11,465 bases of DNA from Pseudomonadota bacterium. Its GTDB lineage: Bacteria; Pseudomonadota; Alphaproteobacteria; Rhizobiales; Phreatobacteraceae. A program made the translations under genes and the position numbers. The stretch lies in assembly GCA_023416965.1 (NCBI GenBank), contig JAEZGJ010000120.1, positions 1 through 11,465 of the forward strand, written 5' to 3'. Below the pieces are notes generated by a model. The model was not told where the DNA came from, made no database searches, and saw only the letters and a program-made list of their open reading frames with translations. The number at the start of each line of letters is the position of its first letter. The first letter of the stretch is position 1. This document shows positions 5,847 to 11,465 of this stretch, piece by piece.

Positions 5847-8315
5847 ATGGCTGACGTCAGTCCCCCGCTTCCCGAAGCCGAGGCAGTTCCCGCATCCGCC
5901 GACGAGACGAGGCGGTTGCGCGCCCTGCGGGTGCGCCTGCTGATCCTTGTCGTCGGCATCGCCCTTCCGCTGCTCGCCCTCGCTGTCGGCGCCGTCTGGC
6001 AGACCACCGCCAGCGAGAGGCGGCGCATGGAGGGGCGCCTCGTCGACCAGGCGCGCGCCATAGCCGGGGCGGTGGATGTCGAGATGGACAGGGCCGGCCT
6101 CTACCTGCGGGCCCTGGCCTCGTCTCCATCCCTCGCCGCCGAGGACTGGCGTGCCCTTCACGGTCAGGCAGTCCAGTCGGCGCCACGGGGAACCTTCGTC
6201 GCCGTGCTGGACGGCGAGGGCCGGCGGCTGCTGAACAGCTTCCTGCCCCTCGATGGAGGCGGGCTGACCCCCGCCGAGACCACCGCGGCCCCGACCGTCC
6301 GCCAGGCGCTGGAGAGCCGCGAGGTGGTGATCTCCGGCCTCGTCGACCGCGTCGCCATGGGCGGTCCCGCCGTGGTGGCGACCCTCGGGGCCGATACCGC
6401 CTCCGGCCGCCGCGTCGCGGTCATGCTGGTCATGCCGTCGCAGCGCCTGTCGGGCATCCTCGGCCAGCAGAACCTGCCTTCCGACTGGATCTCTGCGGTT
6501 CTCGACCAGAGCGACATCGTCATCGCCCGCTCGCGCGACCAGGACCGCTTCGTCGGCACGACCGCGGTCGCCCCCGTCCGGCAGGCGCTGGCGGGGAGGG
6601 GAAGCGGCCTCATCCACGCCCGCACGGTGGAAAATCTCCCCGCGACCCTCGCCTTCGCCCGGGCACCGGCAAGCGGCTACGCGGCCGTGGTCGCGGTTCC
6701 CGAGGTCGTTTTCGGGCAGGTCTTCCTCTCTGCCCTCGGCCCCGTCGCCCTGATCGGCGGCCTTCTGGTCCTCGCAGCCCTCGTCATCGCCATGCTCGCC
6801 TCGCGGCGCATCCTCTCGGCGGTGCGGCGCGGCTATGCGGAGGAGAAGAGCCTGCGCGAGGAGGTGGCGAGAAGCCTCAGGATCCGCGACGCCGAACTCG
6901 AGGAGAGCGAGCGCCGTTTCCAGACGATCGCCGACGCCATGCCGCAGCTCGTCTGGGCAACCCGGCCCGACGGCTATCACGACTATTTCAACGAGCGCTG
7001 GTACGAGTTCACGGGCACCGCGCCCGGCTCCACCATGGGCGGAATCTGGAACGACCTGCTCCATCCCGACGACCAGGAGCGATCGGCGCAGCGCTGGGCC
7101 CGGTCCCTCGAAACGGGCGAACCCTACGAGATCGAGTACCGTTTCAAGGCCGCCGACGGCAACTACCGCTGGTTCATCGGTCGCGCCGTGCCCATGCGCG
7201 ACGCCACCGGCCGTATCGACCGCTGGTTCGGCACCTGTACCGACATCCACGACAAGAAGCTCGCCGAGGAAGCGCTGGTCACGACCCAGCGCCAGCTCAA
7301 GGCGCGGGTGGCGGAGCTCGCCCAGGAGAAGGCACGGCTCGAGAGGCTGATGCTCTCGGCCCCCAACCTCATCTACATCAACGACCTGCAGCGGCGCCGC
7401 AACGCCTATGTGAACCCGCAGATCTTCGAGAGCCTCGGCTACGGCCCCTCCGAACTGATGGGCCGGCCGCTGAAGACGCTCGGCGCCTTCGTCCATCCGG
7501 ACGACCGCCGCCGGGTCGCCGAATTCGCCTCCCAGGTGCGGCGCATCGCCGACGGCGAGGTGCGCGAGATCGAGTACCGCATACGCCACACCGACGGCAG
7601 CTACCGCTGGTTCCTCGTGCGCGAGACGCCCTTCCAGCGCGATCCCGTCGGCAAGGTCATCCAGGTTCTCGGCACGGCGCTCGACATCGGCTCTCGCAAG
7701 CAGGCCGAGGAACGCCAGCAGATGCTGATCCGCGAGCTGCACCACCGCGTGAAGAACATTCTCGCCACCGTCCAGGCCATCGCCTCGGCGACGGGGCGCT
7801 CCTCCTCGAGCTTCGCCGCCTTCCGCGAGCGCTTTTCCGACCGCCTTGTCTCGCTCGGCCGCACCCATTCGCTCCTCACCCGCGAGGCCTGGGCGGGGGC
7901 CGGCGTCCGCGATATCCTGGAGAGCGAACTCTCGCCCTATCTGCAGGATGGCGAGTCCCGCGTGATCATCGAGGGCCCGGCGCTGGTTGTGCCCCGCGAC
8001 ATGACGGTGCCCATCGGCATGGCCATCCACGAGCTGACGACCAACGCGGTGAAATACGGCGCACTCTCGGTGCCGGAGGGGCGGGTCCACGTCACCATCG
8101 CCTCCGACGGCGCCGTGCCCGAGCCGCGCATGACGCTGGAATGGCGCGAGAGCGGCGGCCCGCCGGTCAAGGTGCCGGAGCGCAGCGGCTTCGGCTCGCT
8201 CCTCCTCAACCGGCTGCTCGCCTCCCAGCTCGGCGGCGAGGTCGCCATCGACTATCGCCCCGGAGGCGTGGTCGCCCGCATCGACGTGGTGCTGCGCAAG
8301 GACGACGTTCGCTGA
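5847..8315 (+). CDS. Membrane-bound HWE sensor histidine kinase with extracytoplasmic sensor and two PAS domains
   Basis: It is an 822-aa inner-membrane sensor kinase. A first transmembrane helix (about 29-50) and a second (about 298-322) bracket some 245 periplasmic residues that look like a Cache-type sensor (IAGAVDVEMDRAGLYLRALASSP, GTFVAVLDGEGRRLLN). A coiled linker (330-355) leads to two PAS_3-type domains. The first has MPQLVWATRPDGYHDYFNERWYEFTG-like sequence, LHPDDQ and DGNYRWF; the second has LIYINDLQRRRNAYVN-like sequence, VHPDDRRRV and DGSYRWF. The HWE core has phospho-acceptor H633 in RELHHRVKN, the N box HELTTNAVKYGAL, EWRES and GFGSLLL, which define the HWE class. No HAMP domain is evident. 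An EcfG-type promoter lies 242 nt upstream, which suggests stress-induced synthesis and possible feedback. The partner regulator is unknown; the single-domain regulator at 10477 is the nearest candidate. Confidence 0.93.
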   Translation: MADVSPPLPEAEAVPASADETRRLRALRVRLLILVVGIALPLLALAVGAVWQTTASERRRMEGRLVDQARAIAGAVDVEMDRAGLYLRALASSPSLAAEDWRALHGQAVQSAPRGTFVAVLDGEGRRLLNSFLPLDGGGLTPAETTAAPTVRQALESREVVISGLVDRVAMGGPAVVATLGADTASGRRVAVMLVMPSQRLSGILGQQNLPSDWISAVLDQSDIVIARSRDQDRFVGTTAVAPVRQALAGRGSGLIHARTVENLPATLAFARAPASGYAAVVAVPEVVFGQVFLSALGPVALIGGLLVLAALVIAMLASRRILSAVRRGYAEEKSLREEVARSLRIRDAELEESERRFQTIADAMPQLVWATRPDGYHDYFNERWYEFTGTAPGSTMGGIWNDLLHPDDQERSAQRWARSLETGEPYEIEYRFKAADGNYRWFIGRAVPMRDATGRIDRWFGTCTDIHDKKLAEEALVTTQRQLKARVAELAQEKARLERLMLSAPNLIYINDLQRRRNAYVNPQIFESLGYGPSELMGRPLKTLGAFVHPDDRRRVAEFASQVRRIADGEVREIEYRIRHTDGSYRWFLVRETPFQRDPVGKVIQVLGTALDIGSRKQAEERQQMLIRELHHRVKNILATVQAIASATGRSSSSFAAFRERFSDRLVSLGRTHSLLTREAWAGAGVRDILESELSPYLQDGESRVIIEGPALVVPRDMTVPIGMAIHELTTNAVKYGALSVPEGRVHVTIASDGAVPEPRMTLEWRESGGPPVKVPERSGFGSLLLNRLLASQLGGEVAIDYRPGGVVARIDVVLRKDDVR

Positions 8316-8332
8316 ACCCCGGGGGCCTGTCC

Positions 8333-8357
8333 GGAACCTTGTGGCGATCCGGTGGTT
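8333..8357 (+). promoter_or_regulatory. Near-consensus EcfG-type promoter (GGAAC-N16-GGTT) before the permease
   Basis: GGAAC (8333-8337) is perfect; the -10 at 8354-8357 is GGTT, one mismatch from CGTT, with a 16-bp spacer. The expected start is near 8364, about 50 nt before the ATG at 8415. It follows the kinase stop by 17 bp. This is weaker than the other five sites. Confidence 0.5.
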
Positions 8358-8414
8358 CTCATTGCCGGCCATGCGCGGCATCCTGCCGTCGCGCCGGTTC
8401 CTGGGGACCGCATC

Positions 8415-9623
8415 ATGCGCAGCGAGCTATTGTGGTTTCTCCCCCGTCACGAGGAGGTGCCTGAGCCTCCGACCGACGACCACGACCTCTTCGACATCGG
8501 CGACCACGATCCCGTCCTGCGCTACGCGACGCTCGGCATCTTCGTCATCATGGCCACGGCGGCCCTCGCCATTGCCCGTCCGGTCGCTCTGCCCGTCACC
8601 GCCGGCATCGTTTTCGGCCTCGTGCTCGGCCCCGTTTCCGACGCCCTGGTGCGCCGCGGCCTGCCCCATGCGGCGGCGGCCGGCATCGTCGTCCTCACCG
8701 GTATCGTCCTTCTGATGGGCCTCTTCGCCATCCTCGCCGCGCCGGTCGCACTCGGCGCCGATCAGATCCCGGCCATCGTCGACACGCTCCGGGCGAAGCT
8801 CGACGGCTTCTTCGACATGATGCGACGCCTGCAGGGCGTTCCCCAGGGCGCCACGGCACCGGTGGCGACCGAGACCGCCGGCGGCACCTCCTTCACGCCG
8901 CTCGTCAACATCGCCGTCACATCGTCGAGCGCGGCCGGGGGCCTGCTGATTTTCGTCGCCACCATCTTCTTCTATCTCGCCGCCCGGCGGCACCTGAAGG
9001 CGCGGGTGCTGCGCCTGTGCCTCGGTCGCGATGCCCGGCAGGTCGCCGGCTCCTTCTTCGAGGAGGTCGAGCAGCGCATCGGCAGCTATTTCGCCGTCGT
9101 CACGGTCATCAACCTGGTCGTCGGGGTCATCGCCACCGCCATCGCGTGGCTCGCCGGCTTCCCCTATCCGCTGTTCTGGGGCGCGCTGTCCTTCGTCCTC
9201 AACTATCTCGCCTTCATCGGCCCGCTGATCCTGACCGCGCTGATGCTGGGCGCCGGGGTCACCACCGCCGACACGGCCTTCGCCGCTCTCTGGCCCGTGA
9301 CCGTCTATGCCCTGATCCACCTCGTCGAGGGCAATGTCCTCACCCCCAGCCTCGTCGGTCGCCGGCTGACCGTCTCGCCCTTCCTCGTCTTCCTCTCCTT
9401 CGTCTTCTGGCTGTGGCTGTGGGGCCCCGTGGGCGCCATCCTGTCCACTCCGCTCCTCCTCATCGCCATGGTGATGATCGAGGTGCTCTCCGCCTACCGG
9501 CACCTCGGCACGCCCACCGACGGTGGTATCGCCGCCACGACGTCGGGAACCGCGGAAGAGGCGGCGCGTTCATCGATGCGGGACGGCCCTCAGCCGCCAT
9601 CCCCCGTTTCCATCACGGCTTGA
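8415..9623 (+). CDS. AI-2E (UPF0118) family membrane permease
   Basis: It is a polytopic inner-membrane protein of 402 aa. The family includes TqsA and PerM. Some members export autoinducer-2 and others have been linked to ion transport, so the substrate cannot be read from sequence. Hydrophobic segments cluster at about 35-75, 87-112, 175-200, 235-300 and 315-365. Family landmarks are GFPYPLFWGALSFVLNYLAFIGPLI and, near the end, VEGNVLTPSLVGRRLTVSP followed by WLWGPVGAILSTPLLL. The soluble N-terminus (about 34 residues) is acidic with repeated D and H. I chose the ATG at 8415, with GGGGA 7 nt upstream. A GTG at 8352 is open but overlaps the putative promoter. The last ~30 codons are poorly conserved and contain the EcfG-type promoter for the next gene. 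Confidence 0.9.
   Translation: MRSELLWFLPRHEEVPEPPTDDHDLFDIGDHDPVLRYATLGIFVIMATAALAIARPVALPVTAGIVFGLVLGPVSDALVRRGLPHAAAAGIVVLTGIVLLMGLFAILAAPVALGADQIPAIVDTLRAKLDGFFDMMRRLQGVPQGATAPVATETAGGTSFTPLVNIAVTSSSAAGGLLIFVATIFFYLAARRHLKARVLRLCLGRDARQVAGSFFEEVEQRIGSYFAVVTVINLVVGVIATAIAWLAGFPYPLFWGALSFVLNYLAFIGPLILTALMLGAGVTTADTAFAALWPVTVYALIHLVEGNVLTPSLVGRRLTVSPFLVFLSFVFWLWLWGPVGAILSTPLLLIAMVMIEVLSAYRHLGTPTDGGIAATTSGTAEEAARSSMRDGPQPPSPVSITA
9546..9570 (+). promoter_or_regulatory. EcfG-type promoter (GGAAC-N16-CGTT) inside the permease 3' end
   Basis: GGAAC (9546-9550) and CGTT (9567-9570) are 16 bp apart, a perfect consensus. It sits inside the non-conserved C-terminal codons of the permease gene. The expected start is near 9577, about 65 nt before the ATG at 9642. 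It would allow expression of 9642-10980 independently of the permease. Confidence 0.7.
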
Positions 9624-9641
9624 ACTGCAGGAGTCTGTTCC

Positions 9642-10001
9642 ATGGCGCGCGCCAAAGCGGATAACGACACGACCTTCGAGGCGGTCGGCGAGGCCGCCGA
9701 ATCCATGAACGAACGCGTCCGTGCCGGGGCCGCCACGGCCGCCGATGCCGCTTCCGAACTGGCTCGCAAGGCCTCCGCCGCCGGCGAGGTCGCCGGTGAG
9801 GCGGCCGCCGAGATGGCCCAGGACCTCAACCAGCGCCTGAAGGCCGTGGGCATCGACACCGAGGTGATGGCCGGCGCCGCCAAGGACCAGATCGGCGGGC
9901 TCCGGCAGATCCTCGCCGACGAGATGCAGAGCCGTCCCCTCCGCACCCTCGGCCTTGCCGCCGCCGCGGGCATCGTCCTCGGCTTCCTCTCGTCACGGTG
10001 A
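9642..10001 (+). CDS. YqjD/ElaB-like (DUF883-type) membrane-anchored protein
   Basis: The product is 119 aa. Residues 10-95 are Ala/Glu-rich and predicted to form a long amphipathic, coiled-coil-like helix (VGEAAESMNERVRAGAATAA onward). A C-terminal transmembrane anchor follows (about 102-117, LGLAAAAGIVLGFLSS), preceded by RPLR. This layout matches the YqjD/ElaB/DUF883 group, whose E. coli members are stationary-phase inner-membrane proteins reported to bind ribosomes. Overall identity cannot be judged by eye, so the family assignment rests on layout and the C-terminal RPLRTLGLAAAAGIVLG pattern. AGGAG (9629-9633) lies 8 nt before the ATG. Its stop overlaps the next start (GTGA), which mirrors the yqjD-yqjE gene order. 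A perfect EcfG-type promoter lies 72 nt upstream. Confidence 0.75.
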   Translation: MARAKADNDTTFEAVGEAAESMNERVRAGAATAADAASELARKASAAGEVAGEAAAEMAQDLNQRLKAVGIDTEVMAGAAKDQIGGLRQILADEMQSRPLRTLGLAAAAGIVLGFLSSR

Positions 10002-10423
10002 GCATCATGTGGAGGGGGCTCTCACTCCTCGCTGCGACCGAGGTCGGCAGCGCGATGAAGCGCAGCGTGGTGGGCGCGATGATCTACGCGCTCGCGCTGG
10101 TCTGCCTCGCCTGCGCCTTCGGATTCCTCGTCGCGGCCGGTCATGACGTGCTCGCCGACGCCTACGGCGATACGCGTGCGAGCCTCATCCTTGCCGGCGT
10201 CTTCGCCGCCGTCGGCGCGGTGATCATGCTGGTCGCGGCCTGGATCCGCTCCCGTGCGCGCAAGCGCCGCAACGTCGCCACCACGGCCATGATGGTAGCG
10301 CCGGTCATGGCGCCCTCGGTGGTCCGCACCCTCGTCCGCCATCCCGGCATGAGCGCCGGCATCGTGGCAGGAATTGTCGCCCTCGGCGCCGTCCTCGGGC
10401 GACAGTGGGGCAAGGAGAGCTGA
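9998..10423 (+). CDS. Small membrane protein, YqjE/phage-holin-superfamily-like (DUF1469-type)
   Basis: The product is 141 aa from the GTG at 9998, or 138 from the ATG at 10007; the start is uncertain. The GTG overlaps the previous stop (GTGA), which indicates translational coupling. Two clear transmembrane helices (about 25-47 and 61-83) are joined by a short loop (AAGHDVLADAYGDTR). A basic patch, RSRARKRR (84-91), follows, and a third hydrophobic segment (117-135) ends in LGRQWGKES. This resembles the YqjE/DUF1469 group that accompanies YqjD-like proteins. It probably lies in the inner membrane and may work with the preceding protein. The family match is by layout and neighbour, not by a catalytic motif. 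Confidence 0.7.
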   Translation: MSIMWRGLSLLAATEVGSAMKRSVVGAMIYALALVCLACAFGFLVAAGHDVLADAYGDTRASLILAGVFAAVGAVIMLVAAWIRSRARKRRNVATTAMMVAPVMAPSVVRTLVRHPGMSAGIVAGIVALGAVLGRQWGKES

Positions 10424-10476
10424 GCCCCGGCCGATCGCCTCCAGCGTCCGTTATTTTGCGAAGAGTCCTTCATTCC

Positions 10477-10980
10477 ATGACCGAGTCCTTGCCCGTGAAT
10501 GCAAGCCCCGCCCGCGCGGGGAAGTTTCTCGTGTCGGCGGCCCGCCGCCTGCGCCAGCCCATCGAACCGCTGGAGCCCCTCAGGGTCCTCGTCTGCGAGG
10601 ACGATCCCATCCTTGCACTCGAGCTCGAGGCCATGGTGGTGGAATGCGGCGCCGTCACCTGCGGCTCCGCGGCCTCCTTCGACCAGGCGCGCGATCTCGC
10701 CGGCCTCACCGCACCCGACCTCGTCCTCGTCGACCTCCATCTCGACGACGGGCGCTCCGGCCCGAGGCTGGCCGAGATTTTCGCCGACCGCGGCCTGCGC
10801 ATCGTGGTGATCTCCGGCGACACCTCCATCGACAGCGTCCTTGCCCGCGTGGACCACGTCTTCCTGCCGAAGCCGATCCAGCCGGCCGTGCTCCAGGATC
10901 TCATCGCCGCCGCCGTTCAGGCGAAACGGGCGCGCGAGGTGAGCGCGTCAACGCCCGAGAGCCTCGGAAAGCCCATGTGA
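10477..10980 (+). CDS. Single-domain response regulator (receiver only)
   Basis: The product is 167 aa from the ATG at 10477. After about 35 basic N-terminal residues comes one receiver domain: LRVLVCEDDPILALELE with the acidic pocket (E41, D42, D43), phospho-acceptor D86 in LVLVDLHLDDGRSG, S113 in IVVISGD and K132 in FLPKPI. All key residues are present, so it should be phosphorylated. There is no DNA-binding or enzymatic output domain, so it probably acts as a phosphate shuttle or sink, or by protein-protein contact. HWE-type kinases are often paired with such regulators. A GTG at 10405 would extend it by 24 residues over the preceding gene; I prefer the ATG because the extension has no receiver homology. 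No EcfG-type site lies directly upstream, so it is probably transcribed with 9642-10423. A strong hairpin spans its stop codon. Confidence 0.9.
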   Translation: MTESLPVNASPARAGKFLVSAARRLRQPIEPLEPLRVLVCEDDPILALELEAMVVECGAVTCGSAASFDQARDLAGLTAPDLVLVDLHLDDGRSGPRLAEIFADRGLRIVVISGDTSIDSVLARVDHVFLPKPIQPAVLQDLIAAAVQAKRAREVSASTPESLGKPM

Positions 10981-10995
10981 TCCATGGGCTTTCCG
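10965..10995 (+). terminator. 13-bp perfect stem-loop spanning the response-regulator stop
   Basis: CGGAAAGCCCATG (10965-10977) pairs perfectly with CATGGGCTTTCCG (10983-10995). The 5-nt loop TGATC holds the last two bases of the TGA stop codon (10978-10980). No U-tract follows (TCGCGGCAG), so it is not a canonical intrinsic terminator. It may terminate weakly, protect the mRNA 3' end, or insulate the PRC-barrel gene. Confidence 0.65.
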
Positions 10996-11008
10996 TCGCG
11001 GCAGGGCG

Positions 11009-11033
11009 GGAACGAAGGCCATTGCACCGCGTT
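11009..11033 (+). promoter_or_regulatory. EcfG-type promoter (GGAAC-N16-CGTT) for the PRC-barrel gene
   Basis: GGAAC (11009-11013) and CGTT (11030-11033) are 16 bp apart, a perfect consensus. The expected start is near 11040, about 30 nt before the ATG at 11071. It lies just after the stem-loop at 10965-10995. Confidence 0.8.
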
Positions 11034-11070
11034 GATGAGGTATCGTTCAACCATCATCAGGAGGCCTTCC

Positions 11071-11430
11071 ATGCCCACCCCGTCCGGCCACACCCGCGCC
11101 ATCGCCGCCTCGCGCGTCACCGGCACCAGCGTCTATAATGAGCAGGGCGAGAAGATCGGCCATGTGGAGGACGTCGTCCTCGACAAGATGTCCGACAAGA
11201 TCATGTTCGCCGTCCTCGGCTTCGGCGGCTTCCTCGGCATCGGCGAGCGCTACCACGCCATGCCCTGGTCTATGCTCGACTACAATTCCGACACCGGGGG
11301 CTACGTCGTCGGCCTGTCGCGCGACGTGCTGGAGAAGGCGCCGTCCTACGACCTCAACGACCTGATGAAGCAGGACGGCTCTGGCCAGCAGCCCTCGATG
11401 GACTATTACGCGCCCTACGCCCGCCACTGA
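11071..11430 (+). CDS. PRC-barrel domain protein
   Basis: The product is 119 aa and cytoplasmic (no signal peptide or membrane helix). Residues 12-90 form a PRC-barrel domain: ASRVTGTSVYNEQGEKIGHVEDVVLDK, FAVLGFGGFLGIGERYHAMPWSMLDY and GYVVGLSRDVLEKAPSYD. The C-terminal tail is polar (DGSGQQPSMDYYAPYARH). This beta-barrel fold occurs in the photosynthetic reaction centre H subunit, in RimM and in many small stress-related proteins of Alphaproteobacteria. It usually mediates protein or RNA contacts, and no specific partner can be named. The start is set by AGGAGG (11059-11064), 6 nt before the ATG. An in-frame ATG at 10984 lies within the upstream stem-loop and ahead of the promoter, so it is rejected. 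A perfect EcfG-type promoter lies 37 nt upstream. Nothing recognisable follows to the window end. Confidence 0.92.
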   Translation: MPTPSGHTRAIAASRVTGTSVYNEQGEKIGHVEDVVLDKMSDKIMFAVLGFGGFLGIGERYHAMPWSMLDYNSDTGGYVVGLSRDVLEKAPSYDLNDLMKQDGSGQQPSMDYYAPYARH

Positions 11431-11465
11431 CCGGCGGTCTGAACCGACATTGCGCAGCGGGGGGG

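Noticed and set aside
5577..8381. 934-aa open frame on the minus strand opposite the HWE kinase
   Set aside because: It is a GC-rich shadow frame: no domain is recognisable, composition is dominated by Arg/Gly/Ala/Asp, and the plus strand encodes a complete kinase.
8427..9503. 358-aa open frame on the minus strand opposite the permease
   Set aside because: It is a highly acidic, Glu/Asp/Gly-rich shadow of a membrane-protein gene, with no domain or start signal.
10441..10452. Possible EcfG-type -10 (CGTT at 10449) before the response regulator
   Set aside because: The expected -35 position 16 or 17 bp upstream reads CGGCC or CCGGC, not GGAAC.
1..11465. CRISPR arrays, tRNA or rRNA genes, insertion sequences, integrases, phyR/nepR/ecfG genes
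   Set aside because: I looked for spaced repeats, transposase or recombinase motifs, RNA-gene signatures and the core stress-switch genes and saw none.

Overview
The window is GC-rich DNA (roughly 70% by eye) from an alphaproteobacterium, most likely of the Hyphomicrobiales/Rhizobiales type. Three things point there: a dapF-mtaB housekeeping pair, several HWE/HisKA_2-class histidine kinases, and repeated copies of the alphaproteobacterial general-stress sigma factor (EcfG) promoter signature GGAAC-N16/17-CGTT. The species cannot be fixed from the sequence.

Layout. (1) 1-2338, plus strand: a short promoter region, then dapF (lysine/peptidoglycan precursor pathway) and mtaB (tRNA methylthiotransferase), 5 nt apart. 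(2) 2345-2594: an EcfG-type promoter drives an unlisted 27-residue hydrophobic protein. Terminator-like hairpins and a 19-bp tandem repeat follow. (3) 5112-2594, minus strand: two sensor-kinase genes joined by an ATGA overlap. The first (4081-5112) is an intact membrane HisKA_2 kinase. The second (2594-4084) is an HWE kinase interrupted by one in-frame TAG at codon 219. (4) 5276-5449, minus strand: a DUF1328-type small membrane protein with its own EcfG promoter. (5) 5520-5605: two EcfG-type promoters back to back; the rightward one faces a large membrane HWE kinase (5847-8315) across a leader of about 235 nt. (6) 8415-10980, plus strand: an AI-2E-family permease (near-consensus EcfG promoter), a YqjD/ElaB-like membrane-anchored protein (perfect EcfG promoter inside the end of the permease gene), a YqjE-like small membrane protein and a single-domain response regulator. 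(7) 11071-11430: a PRC-barrel protein with a perfect EcfG promoter and a strong ribosome binding site.

How it fits together. Five perfect EcfG-type promoters and one near match lie outside, or at the extreme ends of, the genes in about 9 kb. The genes behind them are mainly small membrane or envelope proteins, plus a sensor kinase. HWE/HisKA_2 kinases are the family that commonly feeds the PhyR-NepR-EcfG switch in Alphaproteobacteria, so the inferred picture is a compact general-stress-response island holding both candidate sensors and sigma-dependent outputs. phyR, nepR and ecfG themselves are not in the window, so the link to that pathway rests on promoter sequence and kinase class. The individual families are known. 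The new content is the clustering, the divergent EcfG promoter pair, the micro-protein and the amber-interrupted kinase.
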